Positions 8,127 to 17,384 of a stretch of 35,407 nt of DNA are shown in pieces. The notes under the pieces are model-generated. The model was given only the letters and a program-made list of their open reading frames with translations. It was not told the origin of the DNA and did no database searches. Made by a program: the position numbers and the translations under genes. The DNA is from Clostridiaceae bacterium (GTDB taxonomy: Bacteria > Bacillota > Clostridia > Oscillospirales > Acutalibacteraceae), in NCBI GenBank assembly GCA_016297555.1, contig JAEDGK010000004.1, positions 1 to 35,407 of the forward strand, in the 5' to 3' direction. The first letter of the stretch is position 1; each line of letters begins with the position of its first letter.

Positions 8127-9485
8127 TTAAAGCTTAATTTTCGGCTTCTTCCAAGAACCTCTTGCAAAATAAATAAATCCGATAATTAAAGATGAAACGG
8201 AGGCAAGTCCCATTGCAAGACCTATGCCGTTAAAACCGAGACTCGTGAATTTTACAATCAAATAAGCGAGCGGAACTCTGAAAAGAATTGAACTGAAAAA
8301 TGCGTTAAAAAGTGCAAAATTTGAATATCCCGCGCCGATTGCAAGTCCGTTAATGCAGAATACAAACGGCACAAAAAGATAGTCAAGCGCAATATATCTC
8401 ATATATTCTGTGCCAATCCTTATAACTTCTGGGTTCGTGTCAAACAGAGAAATAATCGGTTGCGGAAATATTTCAACTATTGCAAAAACAACAAGCGAAA
8501 TTGCAAAAGAAATTCCTATTCCGGTCAGAGTAGTTTTCTTTGCTCTTTCGGTGTTACCCGCGCCGATATTCTGTCCTGCCATTGACGAAACAGCGCTGCT
8601 CATTGCGAGAGCGGGAAGTACTGCAAATGAATTAACCTTGCCGCCGATTCCCTGGCAAGCCGAAGCTATGTCTGCATTCGGCAGCGAGTTTACAAGAGCA
8701 GTGAGCGAGAGAAATGAAAAAGAAATAACAAGCTGTTGAACGGAGGAGGGAAGCCCGAGCTTTAACAGCATTTTTGTTTTGTCTTTATCGATTTTAAAAT
8801 CATTAATCGAATAACCGCTGAAAAAGCTGTTTTTTGCCAAATATATCAAAGAAAGCAAAACGCTCAATGCCTGAGCTGCCACGGTTGCATATGCGGCTCC
8901 TGCCGCGCCCATTTTTAAAGGACCGACAAGGATAATATCGCCGATAATGTTTGCAAAGGTTGCAATTATTACAAAATACAGCGGTCTTTTGGAATCGCCC
9001 ATACCTCTAAGAACGGCGCTGATAACATTGTAGGCAAACATAAATACAAGTCCGCTCATACATATTTTATAGTAGTTGGCGGTCTCAATGTAAGCCACCT
9101 GCGGAGTTCTGAGAATATCGAGCAGAAAATTCTGTGCAAACAGCATAACTGCCGTGCAGATTATGCTGAGCAGCATATAGAGCGAAACAAGAGTTCCGAC
9201 CGTTTTTCTCTGCTCATCAAATTTTTTTGCTCCGCCGTATTGAGCAATCAGCACGGTTCCGCCGACGGCAAGACCGAAAGCCGCGCCCGTAACGAGAATG
9301 TTTATCTGACTGCCGATATTAACGCCCGTTATTCCGTGCGTCCCGCAAAATCTGCCGACGATTATCATATCGGCAACCGAATAGAATGCTTGCAGCAGGT
9401 TGGAAAGCAAAAAGGGAACCGAAAATTTTATTAATTGCTTTCCGACGCTGCCCTGAGTTAAATCTTGCCTGAATTTGTCTGCCAC
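8127..9485 (-). CDS. MATE family efflux transporter
   Basis: 452-residue inner-membrane protein with about 12 hydrophobic segments in two repeated halves. The opening GSVGKQLIKFSVPFLLSNLL and YSVADMIIVGRFCG blocks are typical of the MATE family (Na+- or H+-coupled exporters of drugs and metabolites). The second half has a matching GLPSSVQQLVISFSFL opening and an AGQNIGAGN motif. The start is GTG at 9485, with AGGAGAA upstream, placed inside the 3' end of tex; the genes are one base apart, so it is the last gene of the dnaD-dnaC-tex operon. Substrate unknown. The N-terminal subfamily resembles NorM/DinF-like clostridial MATE proteins. Confidence 0.93.
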   Translation of the reverse strand: MADKFRQDLTQGSVGKQLIKFSVPFLLSNLLQAFYSVADMIIVGRFCGTHGITGVNIGSQINILVTGAAFGLAVGGTVLIAQYGGAKKFDEQRKTVGTLVSLYMLLSIICTAVMLFAQNFLLDILRTPQVAYIETANYYKICMSGLVFMFAYNVISAVLRGMGDSKRPLYFVIIATFANIIGDIILVGPLKMGAAGAAYATVAAQALSVLLSLIYLAKNSFFSGYSINDFKIDKDKTKMLLKLGLPSSVQQLVISFSFLSLTALVNSLPNADIASACQGIGGKVNSFAVLPALAMSSAVSSMAGQNIGAGNTERAKKTTLTGIGISFAISLVVFAIVEIFPQPIISLFDTNPEVIRIGTEYMRYIALDYLFVPFVFCINGLAIGAGYSNFALFNAFFSSILFRVPLAYLIVKFTSLGFNGIGLAMGLASVSSLIIGFIYFARGSWKKPKIKL

Positions 9486-9486
9486 T

Positions 9487-11658
9487 TTAACTGTTCTCCT
9501 GTGATTTAGGTTTTTTCATTGTAAGAGAAATTCTCTTTTTGCTCGCTTCAACCGAAATTACCCAAACGGTAACGATTTGCCCGACCTTGAGAACCTCCGA
9601 CGGATGCTTTATATATTTGTTTGTTATCTGCGAAATATGCACAAGTCCGTCTTGATGAACTCCGATATCAACAAAAGCACCGAAATCCGTTACATTTCTT
9701 ACAGTGCCTTTAAGCTCCATTCCGGGAACGAGGTCTTTGATGTCCATAACATCGGTTCTTAGCATGGGCGGCGGCAGTTCATCACGCGGGTCACGCGCAG
9801 GGCGTATAAGCTCTTTTATGATATCTTTAAGCGTCGGAACGCCTATACCGAGCTTTTCTGCGGCTTTTTCTTCACCAAAAAGCTGAACTTCGGCGGAAAT
9901 ATTTGCTATCGCTTCCGTTCCGATATCTTTTTCGGAATACCCGCAGAGCTTGAGCAAATCTTTGGCGGCGGCGTAGCTTTCGGGATGAACGCCGGTATTA
10001 TCAAGAATGTTTTTACTTTCCGGAACTCTCAAAAAGCCTGCGCATTGCTCAAAAGCCTTTGCGCCGAGCTTAGGAACCTTTTTGAGCTGTGAGCGTTCTT
10101 TGAATTCGCCGTTTTCATCGCGGTAATCAACAATGTTTTTCGCCACCGAAGCATTAATGCCCGAAACCCTTGACAACAAGGGCGCGGAAGCGGTGTTAAG
10201 GTCAACACCGACCGAGTTAACTGCATCTTCAATAACTCCGTCAAGAGCCGCGTCAAGCTCTTTGGGCGGCATATCGTGCTGATACTGACCTACTCCGATT
10301 GCTTTCGGGTCGATTTTAACAAGCTCCGCAAGCGGATCCTGCAAACGGCGTGCGATTGAAACTGCACTTCTGAGTGAAACATCATATTGCGGAAATTCCT
10401 GTGCCGCAAGCTTTGAAGCGGAATAAACCGAAGCTCCCGCTTCGCTGACAACCATATATGAAACATCTGCGTCAATTTCACGAAGAACCTCTGCCGCAAA
10501 AATCTCCGTTTCTTTTGAAGCGGTTCCGTTTCCAATTGATATGCAGTCAACATTATGCTTTTTGATAAGCTTCTTAATAAGCTCTTTTGCCTGATTTCGC
10601 TGAGCGTCGGAGTGAGTAACATAAATAACGCCCGTATCCAAGACCTTTCCCGTTTTGCCTACAACCGCTACCTTACAGCCGGTTCTGTAGCCAGGGTCAA
10701 GACCTATAACAACCTTTCCCTTGACGGGAGGAGCAAGCAAAAGCTCCTTTGTATTCAAGGCAAAGACTTTAATTGCGTTTGCGGCGGCATTTTCCGTGAG
10801 CATATTTCTGATTTCACGCTCTATGGACGGATAAATAAGCCTTGTATATGCGTCCTCTCCGGCTTCGCGCACAGCCTCGGTGCAGGGAGAACCGTTGGGA
10901 TTGAGCGTCGCTCCCGTTATAACATTTGCTGCCTTTACTGCGTCAAGAGTTACGCTGACTTTGAGAAATTTCTCTTTTTCTCCGCGGTCAATAGCCAAAA
11001 CTCTGTGACCTGCAATTTTGTTAACGGGCTCGGAGTAATCGTAATACATTGTATAAACGCTGTCAGCGTCCTTATCAACGGCAGATACCGTAACAACTCC
11101 GATAACGCTGAAAAGATTTCTGAGTCTGCGCCTTATATCCGCATCGTCGGAAATATTTTCGGCAATTATGTCAAGTGCGCCTTTTAAAGCGTCCTCAGCG
11201 GTTTCAACGCCTTTTTCGCCGTCAATAAAGCCTTCGGCAAGCTCGAGAGGAGCGGGGGAGTCGGGCTTTTGCTCAAAAATCATATCGGCAAGAGGCTCAA
11301 GCCCTTTTTCTTTGGCAACGGAGGCTCTTGTCTTTCTTTTCGGCCTGAACGGTCGGTAAATATCCTCAATCTCCGCGAGGGTAGAGGCAGCGTCAAGAGA
11401 AAGTGAGATTTCTTCCGTCAGTTTTTCCTGAGCTTCAATTAGAGAGCGAACCTCTTCGCGCCTTTTCTCAAGGTTTCTGAGATATTCAAGCTTTTCCGAA
11501 AGCTCTCTGATAACCTGATCGTCAAGTGTGCCGTGAGCTTCTTTTCTGTATCGCGCAATAAAAGGAATTGTATTTCCTTCATCGATGAGTTTGACGGTGT
11601 TTTCAACCTGCCATCTTTGAAGACCGAATTGCGTTGTTAATTGCTGAATGATATCCAT
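9487..11658 (-). CDS. tex: Tex family RNA-binding transcription accessory protein
   Basis: 723-residue cytosolic nucleic-acid-binding protein. In order: an N-terminal helical region (IARYRKEAHGTLDDQVIREL), a YqgF/RNase-H-like domain (VIGLDPGYRTGCKVAVV, around residue 325), a helix-hairpin-helix segment (NTASAPLLSRVSGI), and a C-terminal S1 domain (VTDFGAFVDIGVHQDGLVHIS) ending in KKRISLTMK. The length fits Tex (about 720-780). Tex binds structured RNA and influences transcription and stress survival in several bacteria. ATG 11658 has AAGGAGAAG upstream. It sits 13 bases after dnaC/dnaI and directly before the MATE gene. Confidence 0.95.
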   Translation of the reverse strand: MDIIQQLTTQFGLQRWQVENTVKLIDEGNTIPFIARYRKEAHGTLDDQVIRELSEKLEYLRNLEKRREEVRSLIEAQEKLTEEISLSLDAASTLAEIEDIYRPFRPKRKTRASVAKEKGLEPLADMIFEQKPDSPAPLELAEGFIDGEKGVETAEDALKGALDIIAENISDDADIRRRLRNLFSVIGVVTVSAVDKDADSVYTMYYDYSEPVNKIAGHRVLAIDRGEKEKFLKVSVTLDAVKAANVITGATLNPNGSPCTEAVREAGEDAYTRLIYPSIEREIRNMLTENAAANAIKVFALNTKELLLAPPVKGKVVIGLDPGYRTGCKVAVVGKTGKVLDTGVIYVTHSDAQRNQAKELIKKLIKKHNVDCISIGNGTASKETEIFAAEVLREIDADVSYMVVSEAGASVYSASKLAAQEFPQYDVSLRSAVSIARRLQDPLAELVKIDPKAIGVGQYQHDMPPKELDAALDGVIEDAVNSVGVDLNTASAPLLSRVSGINASVAKNIVDYRDENGEFKERSQLKKVPKLGAKAFEQCAGFLRVPESKNILDNTGVHPESYAAAKDLLKLCGYSEKDIGTEAIANISAEVQLFGEEKAAEKLGIGVPTLKDIIKELIRPARDPRDELPPPMLRTDVMDIKDLVPGMELKGTVRNVTDFGAFVDIGVHQDGLVHISQITNKYIKHPSEVLKVGQIVTVWVISVEASKKRISLTMKKPKSQENS

Positions 11659-11671
11659 TTTCTTCTCCTTA

Positions 11672-12649
11672 TCAAAGCTTTTTTAACTGCCTTATATCTC
11701 TGCCGAGGAACAGCAGGGATACATAGTTTCCGATTATTCTTGAAGTAATTCTTTGCGTATATTTAGCTTCAAGCTCGGTTTCGGTGAGATTCGTGCTGAT
11801 GATAACGGGTTTTCCTCTGTTGAGCCTTGTGTTGACAATGTTATACATTGCGGCAGTAGTAAAGGCTGTTGAAAATTCAGAGCCGAGGTCGTCAATTATC
11901 AAAAGGTCGCAGTCAAGAATTTCCGCTTCGCGCTCATATGAATTGCCGTAGCTGAATTTTTCTCTTTCGAGAGATGAAAACAAATTTTGCGCCGAGTCAT
12001 AAATAACTCTGTATCCTTTTTCGGCAACCGTATTTGCAATGGCAAGCGAGAGATGCGTTTTGCCGAGACCCGTTGCACCGTGCATATAAAGGCTTTCGGA
12101 TTCGCTGTCAAAATCCTCTGCATAGCATTTGCAGTATTCGAGAATTTCACCCATTCGCTTTTGCGGTGAAAGCCCGAGCTGTTCGTCAACGGGCTTCGGA
12201 TAGTATTCAAGGCTGAAATTATCAAATCGGCAATTCTGAATTGGTGAAACTGCCGAAAGCTCGTCTTTTGAAATCTGATTTAAAAGCTCTTTTCTGCATT
12301 CGCAGACAAATCCGTCCACAAAGCCGGTATCCATACATTTTTTGCAGGTGTAGGGAACTTCAAGATAGTCTTCGGGAAAGCCGTTTTCTTTAAGAAGCTT
12401 TTTAATTCCGCTTTGAACGGAAAGATTAAGCTCGGAAAGCTGCTTTATGTATTCTTCCGCATTGCTTCCCATACCTATCGCTTTGACAACCGCAAGACCC
12501 GTTGCGGAAAGCTGAGCCTCGTATTCCGAAACTGCGGGGATTTTTTCGGTGACCTCAAGATGTCTTGCAAGCTGTATACGCTGTGCCTTGGAGCGCCTGC
12601 TTTCAAGAATACGGGTTGCTTTTGACAGAGCAGCCTTGCTGTAACTCAT
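11672..12649 (-). CDS. dnaI: DnaC/DnaI-type helicase loader ATPase
   Basis: 325-residue AAA+ protein that would load the replicative helicase at the origin or at stalled forks. A zinc-binding-like block CKKCMDTGFVDGFVCEC (C-x2-C...C-x-C) precedes the ATPase domain, as in DnaI/IstB-like loaders. The Walker A is HGATGLGKTHLS, the Walker B LLIIDDLGSE, sensor 1 IISTNLT, and an arginine-finger region RITSRI lies near the C-terminus. Its start overlaps the dnaD stop by 4 bases, with AAAGGAAG upstream. Pairing with dnaD supports the loader role. The symbol dnaI follows the Bacillus name; dnaC-like is equally fair. Confidence 0.9.
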   Translation of the reverse strand: MSYSKAALSKATRILESRRSKAQRIQLARHLEVTEKIPAVSEYEAQLSATGLAVVKAIGMGSNAEEYIKQLSELNLSVQSGIKKLLKENGFPEDYLEVPYTCKKCMDTGFVDGFVCECRKELLNQISKDELSAVSPIQNCRFDNFSLEYYPKPVDEQLGLSPQKRMGEILEYCKCYAEDFDSESESLYMHGATGLGKTHLSLAIANTVAEKGYRVIYDSAQNLFSSLEREKFSYGNSYEREAEILDCDLLIIDDLGSEFSTAFTTAAMYNIVNTRLNRGKPVIISTNLTETELEAKYTQRITSRIIGNYVSLLFLGRDIRQLKKL

Positions 12650-13668
12650 TTCTTTTTCTTCCTTTCATACTTCAGCTCGCCGTGAAGTGAGCGTTCTTTG
12701 AATTCTCCGAGATCATATGAGGCGGATGATGATTTTTCGCCGCTCGCCGACGGCTTTTTGGCTTTTTGCTCCTCTCTGCCGTTTTCAACCTCGGCGGGAG
12801 TTTTATAACCGAGATTTTTCCAATTAATCAAAACTTTTTCAATGTATGCAAAGCTGAGCTTGCCGGTATGGTTAGCCATTTCTTCATATGCCAAAATAAT
12901 CATATCAATGCCGAAGCCCCATTCCGTGCTCCAACGCCTGAGATACTCCGATTGCTTGGTGGTGGGACGAGGGTTTGAAATCCCGACGGCCTTTGAGAAA
13001 TCAATCCAGAGAGAATTTGCTTTTCTTAAAGCCGATATCTGCTCCGCCGCTTTGTCAAGAGTGTCAATTTCTCTGTTTCCCCAATCCCTGCCGACTGTTT
13101 CAAGATAGCCGTAGTTTGTTTTGCCGACGGATACGCAGTAATCAATCAGCATAAACAAAACTTCAACGGGCAGTCCGTAATGGTCGTGAAGCAAAAGCAG
13201 GGTGCATTGGCCGTCATATCCTATTGTTTTGCCGAGCTTTCTCTGAGCTTCATTAAAAAGATAACCGATATCGGGTGATTCTTCTATTCTTGTCGCAATT
13301 TCGGCGCTTGAAGGCTTTGAAGCTGCGGGAGCGGGAAGCTCGGGTTTCGGGTCTTGCTGCTTTATCTTATCTGCTTTTTCAGGCTTTTCAGATGAAATAC
13401 TTTCGCTTTTTTTATTATCAGCAGGCGTGCCTGATTCGGAAATTACGCCGGTCAAAACCCAATATTGCAGATAATCGCTCGCATCGCCGATGTCGATTTT
13501 TAAATCGGAACACATTTTTTCTATATCTGGCTCGTCCGGAGAATTTCGCAAAATCCAAAGCAGAACCTTCAGTTGATGCTCGTTTGCAAGGCGTATATGC
13601 TTATCGACTATATCGGTCGGAACGGCAAATATTGATTTGAAAACGCTTGGGTTTACCGAATAACTCAT
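12646..13668 (-). CDS. dnaD: DnaD domain replication initiation protein
   Basis: 340-residue DnaD/DnaB-type primosomal protein that with the loader helps bring helicase to DNA. The N-terminal winged-helix-like region (residues about 1-85) includes HQLKVLLWILRNSP. A low-complexity Lys/Pro/Ser linker at about 88-125 is followed by a DnaD C-terminal domain (DIGYLFNEAQRKLGKTIG to about residue 215). A second related segment ends in the YIEKVLINWKNLG block, matching the YxxxI-L-x-x-W motif of this family. A basic tail (YERKKKK) could bind DNA. It is the first gene of the operon with dnaI, tex and the MATE gene. A -10 box lies at 13702-13707. Confidence 0.92.
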   Translation of the reverse strand: MSYSVNPSVFKSIFAVPTDIVDKHIRLANEHQLKVLLWILRNSPDEPDIEKMCSDLKIDIGDASDYLQYWVLTGVISESGTPADNKKSESISSEKPEKADKIKQQDPKPELPAPAASKPSSAEIATRIEESPDIGYLFNEAQRKLGKTIGYDGQCTLLLLHDHYGLPVEVLFMLIDYCVSVGKTNYGYLETVGRDWGNREIDTLDKAAEQISALRKANSLWIDFSKAVGISNPRPTTKQSEYLRRWSTEWGFGIDMIILAYEEMANHTGKLSFAYIEKVLINWKNLGYKTPAEVENGREEQKAKKPSASGEKSSSASYDLGEFKERSLHGELKYERKKKK

Positions 13669-13701
13669 CTTTTCTCTTCACTTTCGTCAGCTTTTGGATT
13701 A

Positions 13702-13707
13702 ATTATA
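13702..13707 (-). promoter_or_regulatory. probable -10 box of the dnaD operon
   Basis: TATAAT on the minus strand, 34 bases before the dnaD ATG. At 17 bases upstream only TTTCAT is found, a weak -35. The remaining sequence to 13867 is AT-rich, and I see no gene in it on either strand. Confidence 0.5.
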
Positions 13708-13867
13708 CACAATTTCAGCAAGAAATGAAACAGATTTTTTCAAAAAACAGTCAGTTTGGCAATGTTCTATATAATAATGTAATATATCACAATAAGTTGT
13801 GTTCTGTTGATTGTGTTACCACAAGCCAATCGGCAAAAGCAACAAAACGCCGGCTTTTGGCAGGCAA

Positions 13868-13895
13868 AGAAAAAGAGACTGCTTTGAGCAGTCTC
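13868..13895 (-). terminator. rho-independent terminator of rpmB
   Basis: GAGACTGC (13875-13882) pairs with GCAGTCTC (13888-13895) across a 5-base loop. On the minus strand it is followed by TTTTTCTTT, just after the rpmB stop. Confidence 0.9.
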
Positions 13896-13913
13896 TCAAT
13901 CATGCGTTTAAAA

Positions 13914-14102
13914 TCAAACGGCTCTTGTAACCTTACCGGAGCGAAGGCAGCGAGTGCAAGCGTAAACTCTCTTGGGAGTTCCGTTAACAACAGCCTTAAC
14001 TCTCTTAACATTGGGCTTCCATGTTCTGTTTGAACGCCTGTGTGAATGGGAAACCTTAATGCCGAATGACACATCCTTACCGCAGAAATCGCACTTTGCC
14101 AT
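13914..14102 (-). CDS. rpmB: 50S ribosomal protein L28
   Basis: 62 residues, normal for L28. It begins MAKCDFCGKDVSFGIKVSHS and includes the NRTWKPNVKRV block. Two C-x2-C pairs (CDFC and CTRC) make it the zinc-binding (C+) form. Ribosome site AAAGGAGGTG is upstream of ATG 14102. It is monocistronic on the minus strand, with a promoter at 14138-14166 and a terminator at 13868-13895, divergent from recA. Confidence 0.97.
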   Translation of the reverse strand: MAKCDFCGKDVSFGIKVSHSHRRSNRTWKPNVKRVKAVVNGTPKRVYACTRCLRSGKVTRAV

Positions 14103-14137
14103 GTGTCACACCTCCTTTTTAGTCATTAACAGATGAT

Positions 14138-14166
14138 ATATTAACAGGTTTCTTGGCAAATTGCAA
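14138..14166 (-). promoter_or_regulatory. sigma-A promoter of rpmB
   Basis: On the minus strand, TTGCAA (14161-14166) and TAATAT (14138-14143) with a 17-base spacer, about 36 bases upstream of the rpmB ATG. Confidence 0.75.
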
Positions 14167-14236
14167 GACTTTTTTTAAAGTTTTTTATCAAAGTTATAAA
14201 ATATTGAGCAAATTCAAAAATATTTTAAATAACCTA

Positions 14237-14265
14237 TTGCAATTTTTTGAAAAATGTTATACAAT
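14237..14265 (+). promoter_or_regulatory. recA: sigma-A promoter of recA
   Basis: TTGCAA (14237-14242), a 17-base spacer and TACAAT (14260-14265), 46 bases upstream of the recA ATG. The LexA-like site follows it by 7 bases. Confidence 0.8.
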
Positions 14266-14272
14266 GCACATA

Positions 14273-14284
14273 GAACATTTGTTT
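14273..14284 (+). promoter_or_regulatory. LexA (DinR-type) operator of recA
   Basis: GAACATTTGTTT matches the Gram-positive SOS box GAAC-N4-GTTC at all but the last base. It lies just downstream of the recA -10 box, over the expected transcription start, where LexA would block initiation. No lexA gene is in the window. Confidence 0.72.
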
Positions 14285-14311
14285 GATATATTTTTGATGG
14301 AGGTTTAACAA

Positions 14312-15421
14312 ATGGCAGATAAAAAGAAAGCTCTTGAAACCGCGCTTGCCCAAATCGAAAAAGCTTACGGAAAAGGAACGATAATGAGGCTCGGCGAAAA
14401 TACGGGGATGAATATTGAAGCTGTTTCAACCGGTTCGATAGCCCTCGATTCGGCAACGGGCATCGGCGGTCTGCCCAGAGGAAGAATTATAGAAATATAC
14501 GGTCCCGAATCATCGGGTAAAACCACTCTCGCACTTACCGTTATTGCTCAGGCTCAGAAAAACGGCGGAGAGGCGGCTTTTATTGATGCCGAGCACGCTC
14601 TTGACCCCGGATATGCCGCAAATCTCGGTGTCGATGTTGACGCTCTTCTTGTTTCTCAGCCGGATAACGGTGAGCAGGCGCTTGAAATTGCGGAGGCGCT
14701 CGTCCGCTCAGGCGCGCTTGATGTAGTTGTTATTGACTCGGTAGCGGCTCTTGTTCCCCGCTCTGAAATTGAAGGAGAAATGGGTGATTCCCATGTCGGA
14801 GCACACGCAAGGCTTATGTCGCAGGCACTCCGTAAAATTGCGGGTGCGGTAGCAAAATCAAATACAATCATTATATTTATAAATCAGCTCCGTGAAAAAG
14901 TCGGTGTGGTTTACGGCAATCCCGAGGTTACCACCGGCGGCAGAGCGCTTAAATTCTATGCAACCATGAGAATTGATGTTCGCCGTGTTGAGGCTCTTAA
15001 AGGTCCCGGAAATGAAATAGTCGGAAACCGTACAAAGTGCAAGATTGTCAAGAATAAGGTTGCCCCTCCGTTTAAAGACGCGGAGTTTGATATACTTTAC
15101 GGCAGAGGAATTTCAAAAGAGGGCGAAATGGTTGACCTCGGCGTAAAATATAACATAATTCAAAAGAGCGGCGCTTGGTTCTCATACGGTGATATGCGTC
15201 TCGGTCAGGGCAGGGATAATGTCAGAGAAGTTTTGTCAAATTCTCCTGAGCTTGCCGATGAAATCGAGAAAAAGATTAATGAAGCAATGAAAGAAGCGGC
15301 TGAATCTGTCAAGGTTAAAAGGGCGGCAAGGCCTGCTATGCCTGCACCTCCCGCTCCGGAGCCGACAACTAAAGCAAGCGCAAGAGCAAAGCTTGATATA
15401 GTTGTCGATGATGACGAATAA
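14312..15421 (+). CDS. recA: RecA recombinase
   Basis: 369-residue DNA-dependent ATPase for strand exchange and LexA cleavage during the SOS response. The Walker A is GPESSGKTT, then a VVIDSVAALVPRSEIEG Walker B/MAW region, the L1 loop region MGDSHVGAHARLMSQALRK, and IFINQLREKVGVVYGNPEVT leading into L2. The tail is rich in Pro/Ala and ends in the acidic VDDDE, as in many RecA proteins. Ribosome site GGAGG at 14299-14303. It is first in recA-recX-rimO-pgsA, with an SOS-type operator. Confidence 0.98.
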   Translation: MADKKKALETALAQIEKAYGKGTIMRLGENTGMNIEAVSTGSIALDSATGIGGLPRGRIIEIYGPESSGKTTLALTVIAQAQKNGGEAAFIDAEHALDPGYAANLGVDVDALLVSQPDNGEQALEIAEALVRSGALDVVVIDSVAALVPRSEIEGEMGDSHVGAHARLMSQALRKIAGAVAKSNTIIIFINQLREKVGVVYGNPEVTTGGRALKFYATMRIDVRRVEALKGPGNEIVGNRTKCKIVKNKVAPPFKDAEFDILYGRGISKEGEMVDLGVKYNIIQKSGAWFSYGDMRLGQGRDNVREVLSNSPELADEIEKKINEAMKEAAESVKVKRAARPAMPAPPAPEPTTKASARAKLDIVVDDDE

Positions 15422-15424
15422 TCT

Positions 15425-16054
15425 ATGAAAATTACGGCAAATCGCGGAAAACAGAATAAAATTCATATTTTGTGCGACGGCGAATACTCCTTTACAGTCG
15501 ACGCGGAATATTGGTTTTCAAGCCCTTACAAATCGGTTGAAAATATTGATGATGAAGCAGAGCTGGCGGCTTTTCTTGAAGCCGTCGGTTCGCGTTGCGC
15601 TTTTCTGGCGGGCTTGCGATTGCTTTCCTATCACGACCAAAGTAAAAGAGAGCTCGTCGGAAAGCTTGTTCGCAAGGGACATAAATCCGAGTATGCGCTT
15701 TTGGCTGCCGACCGACTTGAAGAACTGGGTTACATAGATGATGAACGATATGCTCAGTCGCTTGCCGAAAGTCTTCTTGAACGCAAAGGAATGAGTGTGC
15801 GCGGCGCTAAATCCGCTCTTATTCAAAAAGGAATTTCAAGAGAAATTGCCGATAAAGTTTGTGAAAGTCTTGACTTTGATCCGATTTTGCGTATTATAGA
15901 TTTATTGAACGGTAAGTATTCCCGAAGTCTTTCGGACGAAAAGGGGATAAAAAGAACCGTCGCGGCTTTGCAGCGCCTTGGATACAGGTGGTCTGATATT
16001 AACAGCGCTCTTCGCCGAATTGAAGTAGAAACGGAGGATTTCGAGAATGTATAA
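15425..16054 (+). CDS. recX: RecX regulatory protein
   Basis: 209-residue cytosolic modulator of RecA, which caps or destabilises RecA filaments. Three helical RecX repeats are visible after about residue 55: ALRLLSYHDQSKRELVGKL-like sequence, then RLEELGYIDDERYAQSLAES with RKGMSVRGAKSALIQKGIS, and a third with VAALQRLGYRWSDINSALRR. It starts 3 bases after recA with little visible ribosome site of its own, so coupling to recA is likely. Its stop lies inside the rimO start region (8-base overlap). Confidence 0.93.
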   Translation: MKITANRGKQNKIHILCDGEYSFTVDAEYWFSSPYKSVENIDDEAELAAFLEAVGSRCAFLAGLRLLSYHDQSKRELVGKLVRKGHKSEYALLAADRLEELGYIDDERYAQSLAESLLERKGMSVRGAKSALIQKGISREIADKVCESLDFDPILRIIDLLNGKYSRSLSDEKGIKRTVAALQRLGYRWSDINSALRRIEVETEDFENV

Positions 16055-17375
16055 GATAGGAATGATATCGCTCGGATGTCCTAAAAATCAGGTTGATGCA
16101 GAGCGAATGCTCGCACAGCTTGATAAAAACGAATTTGAAATTACCGATTGCTACGAAGGCACGGATGCGGTTATTGTCAACACCTGCGGCTTTATTGATG
16201 CCGCAAAGCAGGAGGCAATCGAAAATATCCTTGATATGGCTCAGCTCAAAGCAGACGGAACGGTCGGAAAGATAATAGTTACGGGCTGTCTTGCTCAGCG
16301 ATATAAAAAAGAGATATTTGATGAAATGCCTGAGGTTGACGCCGTTGTCGGCATAGGAGCAAATGCAAATATTGCCGACATTGTTAAAAGAGTTATTAAC
16401 GGTGAAAAACTGTTTGAAATGCCTGGCAGCGATCAGCTTCCGCTGACAGGAGAAAGACTTTTGACAACGCCCGAATACTGGTCTTATCTTAAAATCGCCG
16501 ACGGCTGCTCAAACAGATGCACCTACTGCGCGATTCCGTCAATAAGAGGGGATTACCGAAGCGTAGAATTTGAAACCGTTATTGACGAAGCAAAGCAGCT
16601 TGCCGCCGCAGGGACAAAAGAACTTATCCTTATTGCACAGGATACAACCAATTACGGCTCGGATCTTTACGGTAAGCTCCGTTTGCCCGAATTGCTTGAC
16701 GCTTTGTGCGAAATCGACGGAATTGAATGGATTAGAATGCTTTATTGCTATCCGGACAAAATAACCGATGAGTTGTTGGAAACAATAGCCCGCAGGTCAA
16801 AGGTTTTGCCTTATATTGACTTGCCGCTTCAGCATGCCGATGACGGAATTTTAAAAGCTATGAACAGGCGAGGCGACAGCGCGTTTCTGCGCGAGGTTAT
16901 TGCTAAAATCCGCTCTGCGCTTCCCGATGCGGTTATAAGAACAACATTTATAGTCGGATTCCCCGGAGAGGGTGAAAAAGAATTTGAAAACCTTGCGGAG
17001 TTTGTTAACGAAATCGAGTTTGACCGCTTAGGCTGTTTTGCTTTTTCTCCGCAAGAGGGGACTCCCGCGTTCAATATGGAAAATACCGTTGACGAGGATG
17101 TTAAGCTTCGCCGCGGTGAAATAATAATGCAGGATCAGCTTGAAATCGTAACGCTCAAAAATCGCGACAGAATAGGCAAAACCTATCGCGTGCTTGTTGA
17201 AGATTATGACGGATATACTGACAGCTACAGCGGAAGAACTTATATGGATGCTCCCGAAATTGACGGAACTGTTTCTTTCACAACAAATAAAAATTATGAG
17301 CCGGGAGATTTTGCGGATGTGGTTATTATCGGAGTTAACGATTATGACCTCATAGGCAAGGATCTTAACGGATAA
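16047..17375 (+). CDS. rimO: RimO, ribosomal protein S12 methylthiotransferase
   Basis: 442-residue radical-SAM enzyme that methylthiolates an aspartate of ribosomal protein S12. It opens with ISLGCPKNQVDAERML (the MTTase N-terminal cluster-binding domain; further cysteines in VNTCGFID and VTGCLAQRY), then the radical-SAM motif CSNRCTYCAIPSIRG (C-x3-C-x2-C), and a C-terminal TRAM-like region. GCPKNxVDxE is characteristic of RimO rather than MiaB. The ATG overlaps recX, and its ribosome site GGAGG lies inside recX. Confidence 0.96.
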   Translation: MYKIGMISLGCPKNQVDAERMLAQLDKNEFEITDCYEGTDAVIVNTCGFIDAAKQEAIENILDMAQLKADGTVGKIIVTGCLAQRYKKEIFDEMPEVDAVVGIGANANIADIVKRVINGEKLFEMPGSDQLPLTGERLLTTPEYWSYLKIADGCSNRCTYCAIPSIRGDYRSVEFETVIDEAKQLAAAGTKELILIAQDTTNYGSDLYGKLRLPELLDALCEIDGIEWIRMLYCYPDKITDELLETIARRSKVLPYIDLPLQHADDGILKAMNRRGDSAFLREVIAKIRSALPDAVIRTTFIVGFPGEGEKEFENLAEFVNEIEFDRLGCFAFSPQEGTPAFNMENTVDEDVKLRRGEIIMQDQLEIVTLKNRDRIGKTYRVLVEDYDGYTDSYSGRTYMDAPEIDGTVSFTTNKNYEPGDFADVVIIGVNDYDLIGKDLNG

Positions 17376-17384
17376 GGAGGCAAA

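Noticed and set aside
10555..11187. 210-residue plus-strand reading frame
   Set aside because: It is antisense to tex, with no promoter or family resemblance.
13875..13895. Plus-strand terminator or small RNA end
   Set aside because: The T run follows the hairpin only on the minus strand, so it belongs to rpmB.
13647..14033. 128-residue plus-strand reading frame running into rpmB
   Set aside because: It crosses the dnaD promoter and the rpmB terminator and is antisense to rpmB.
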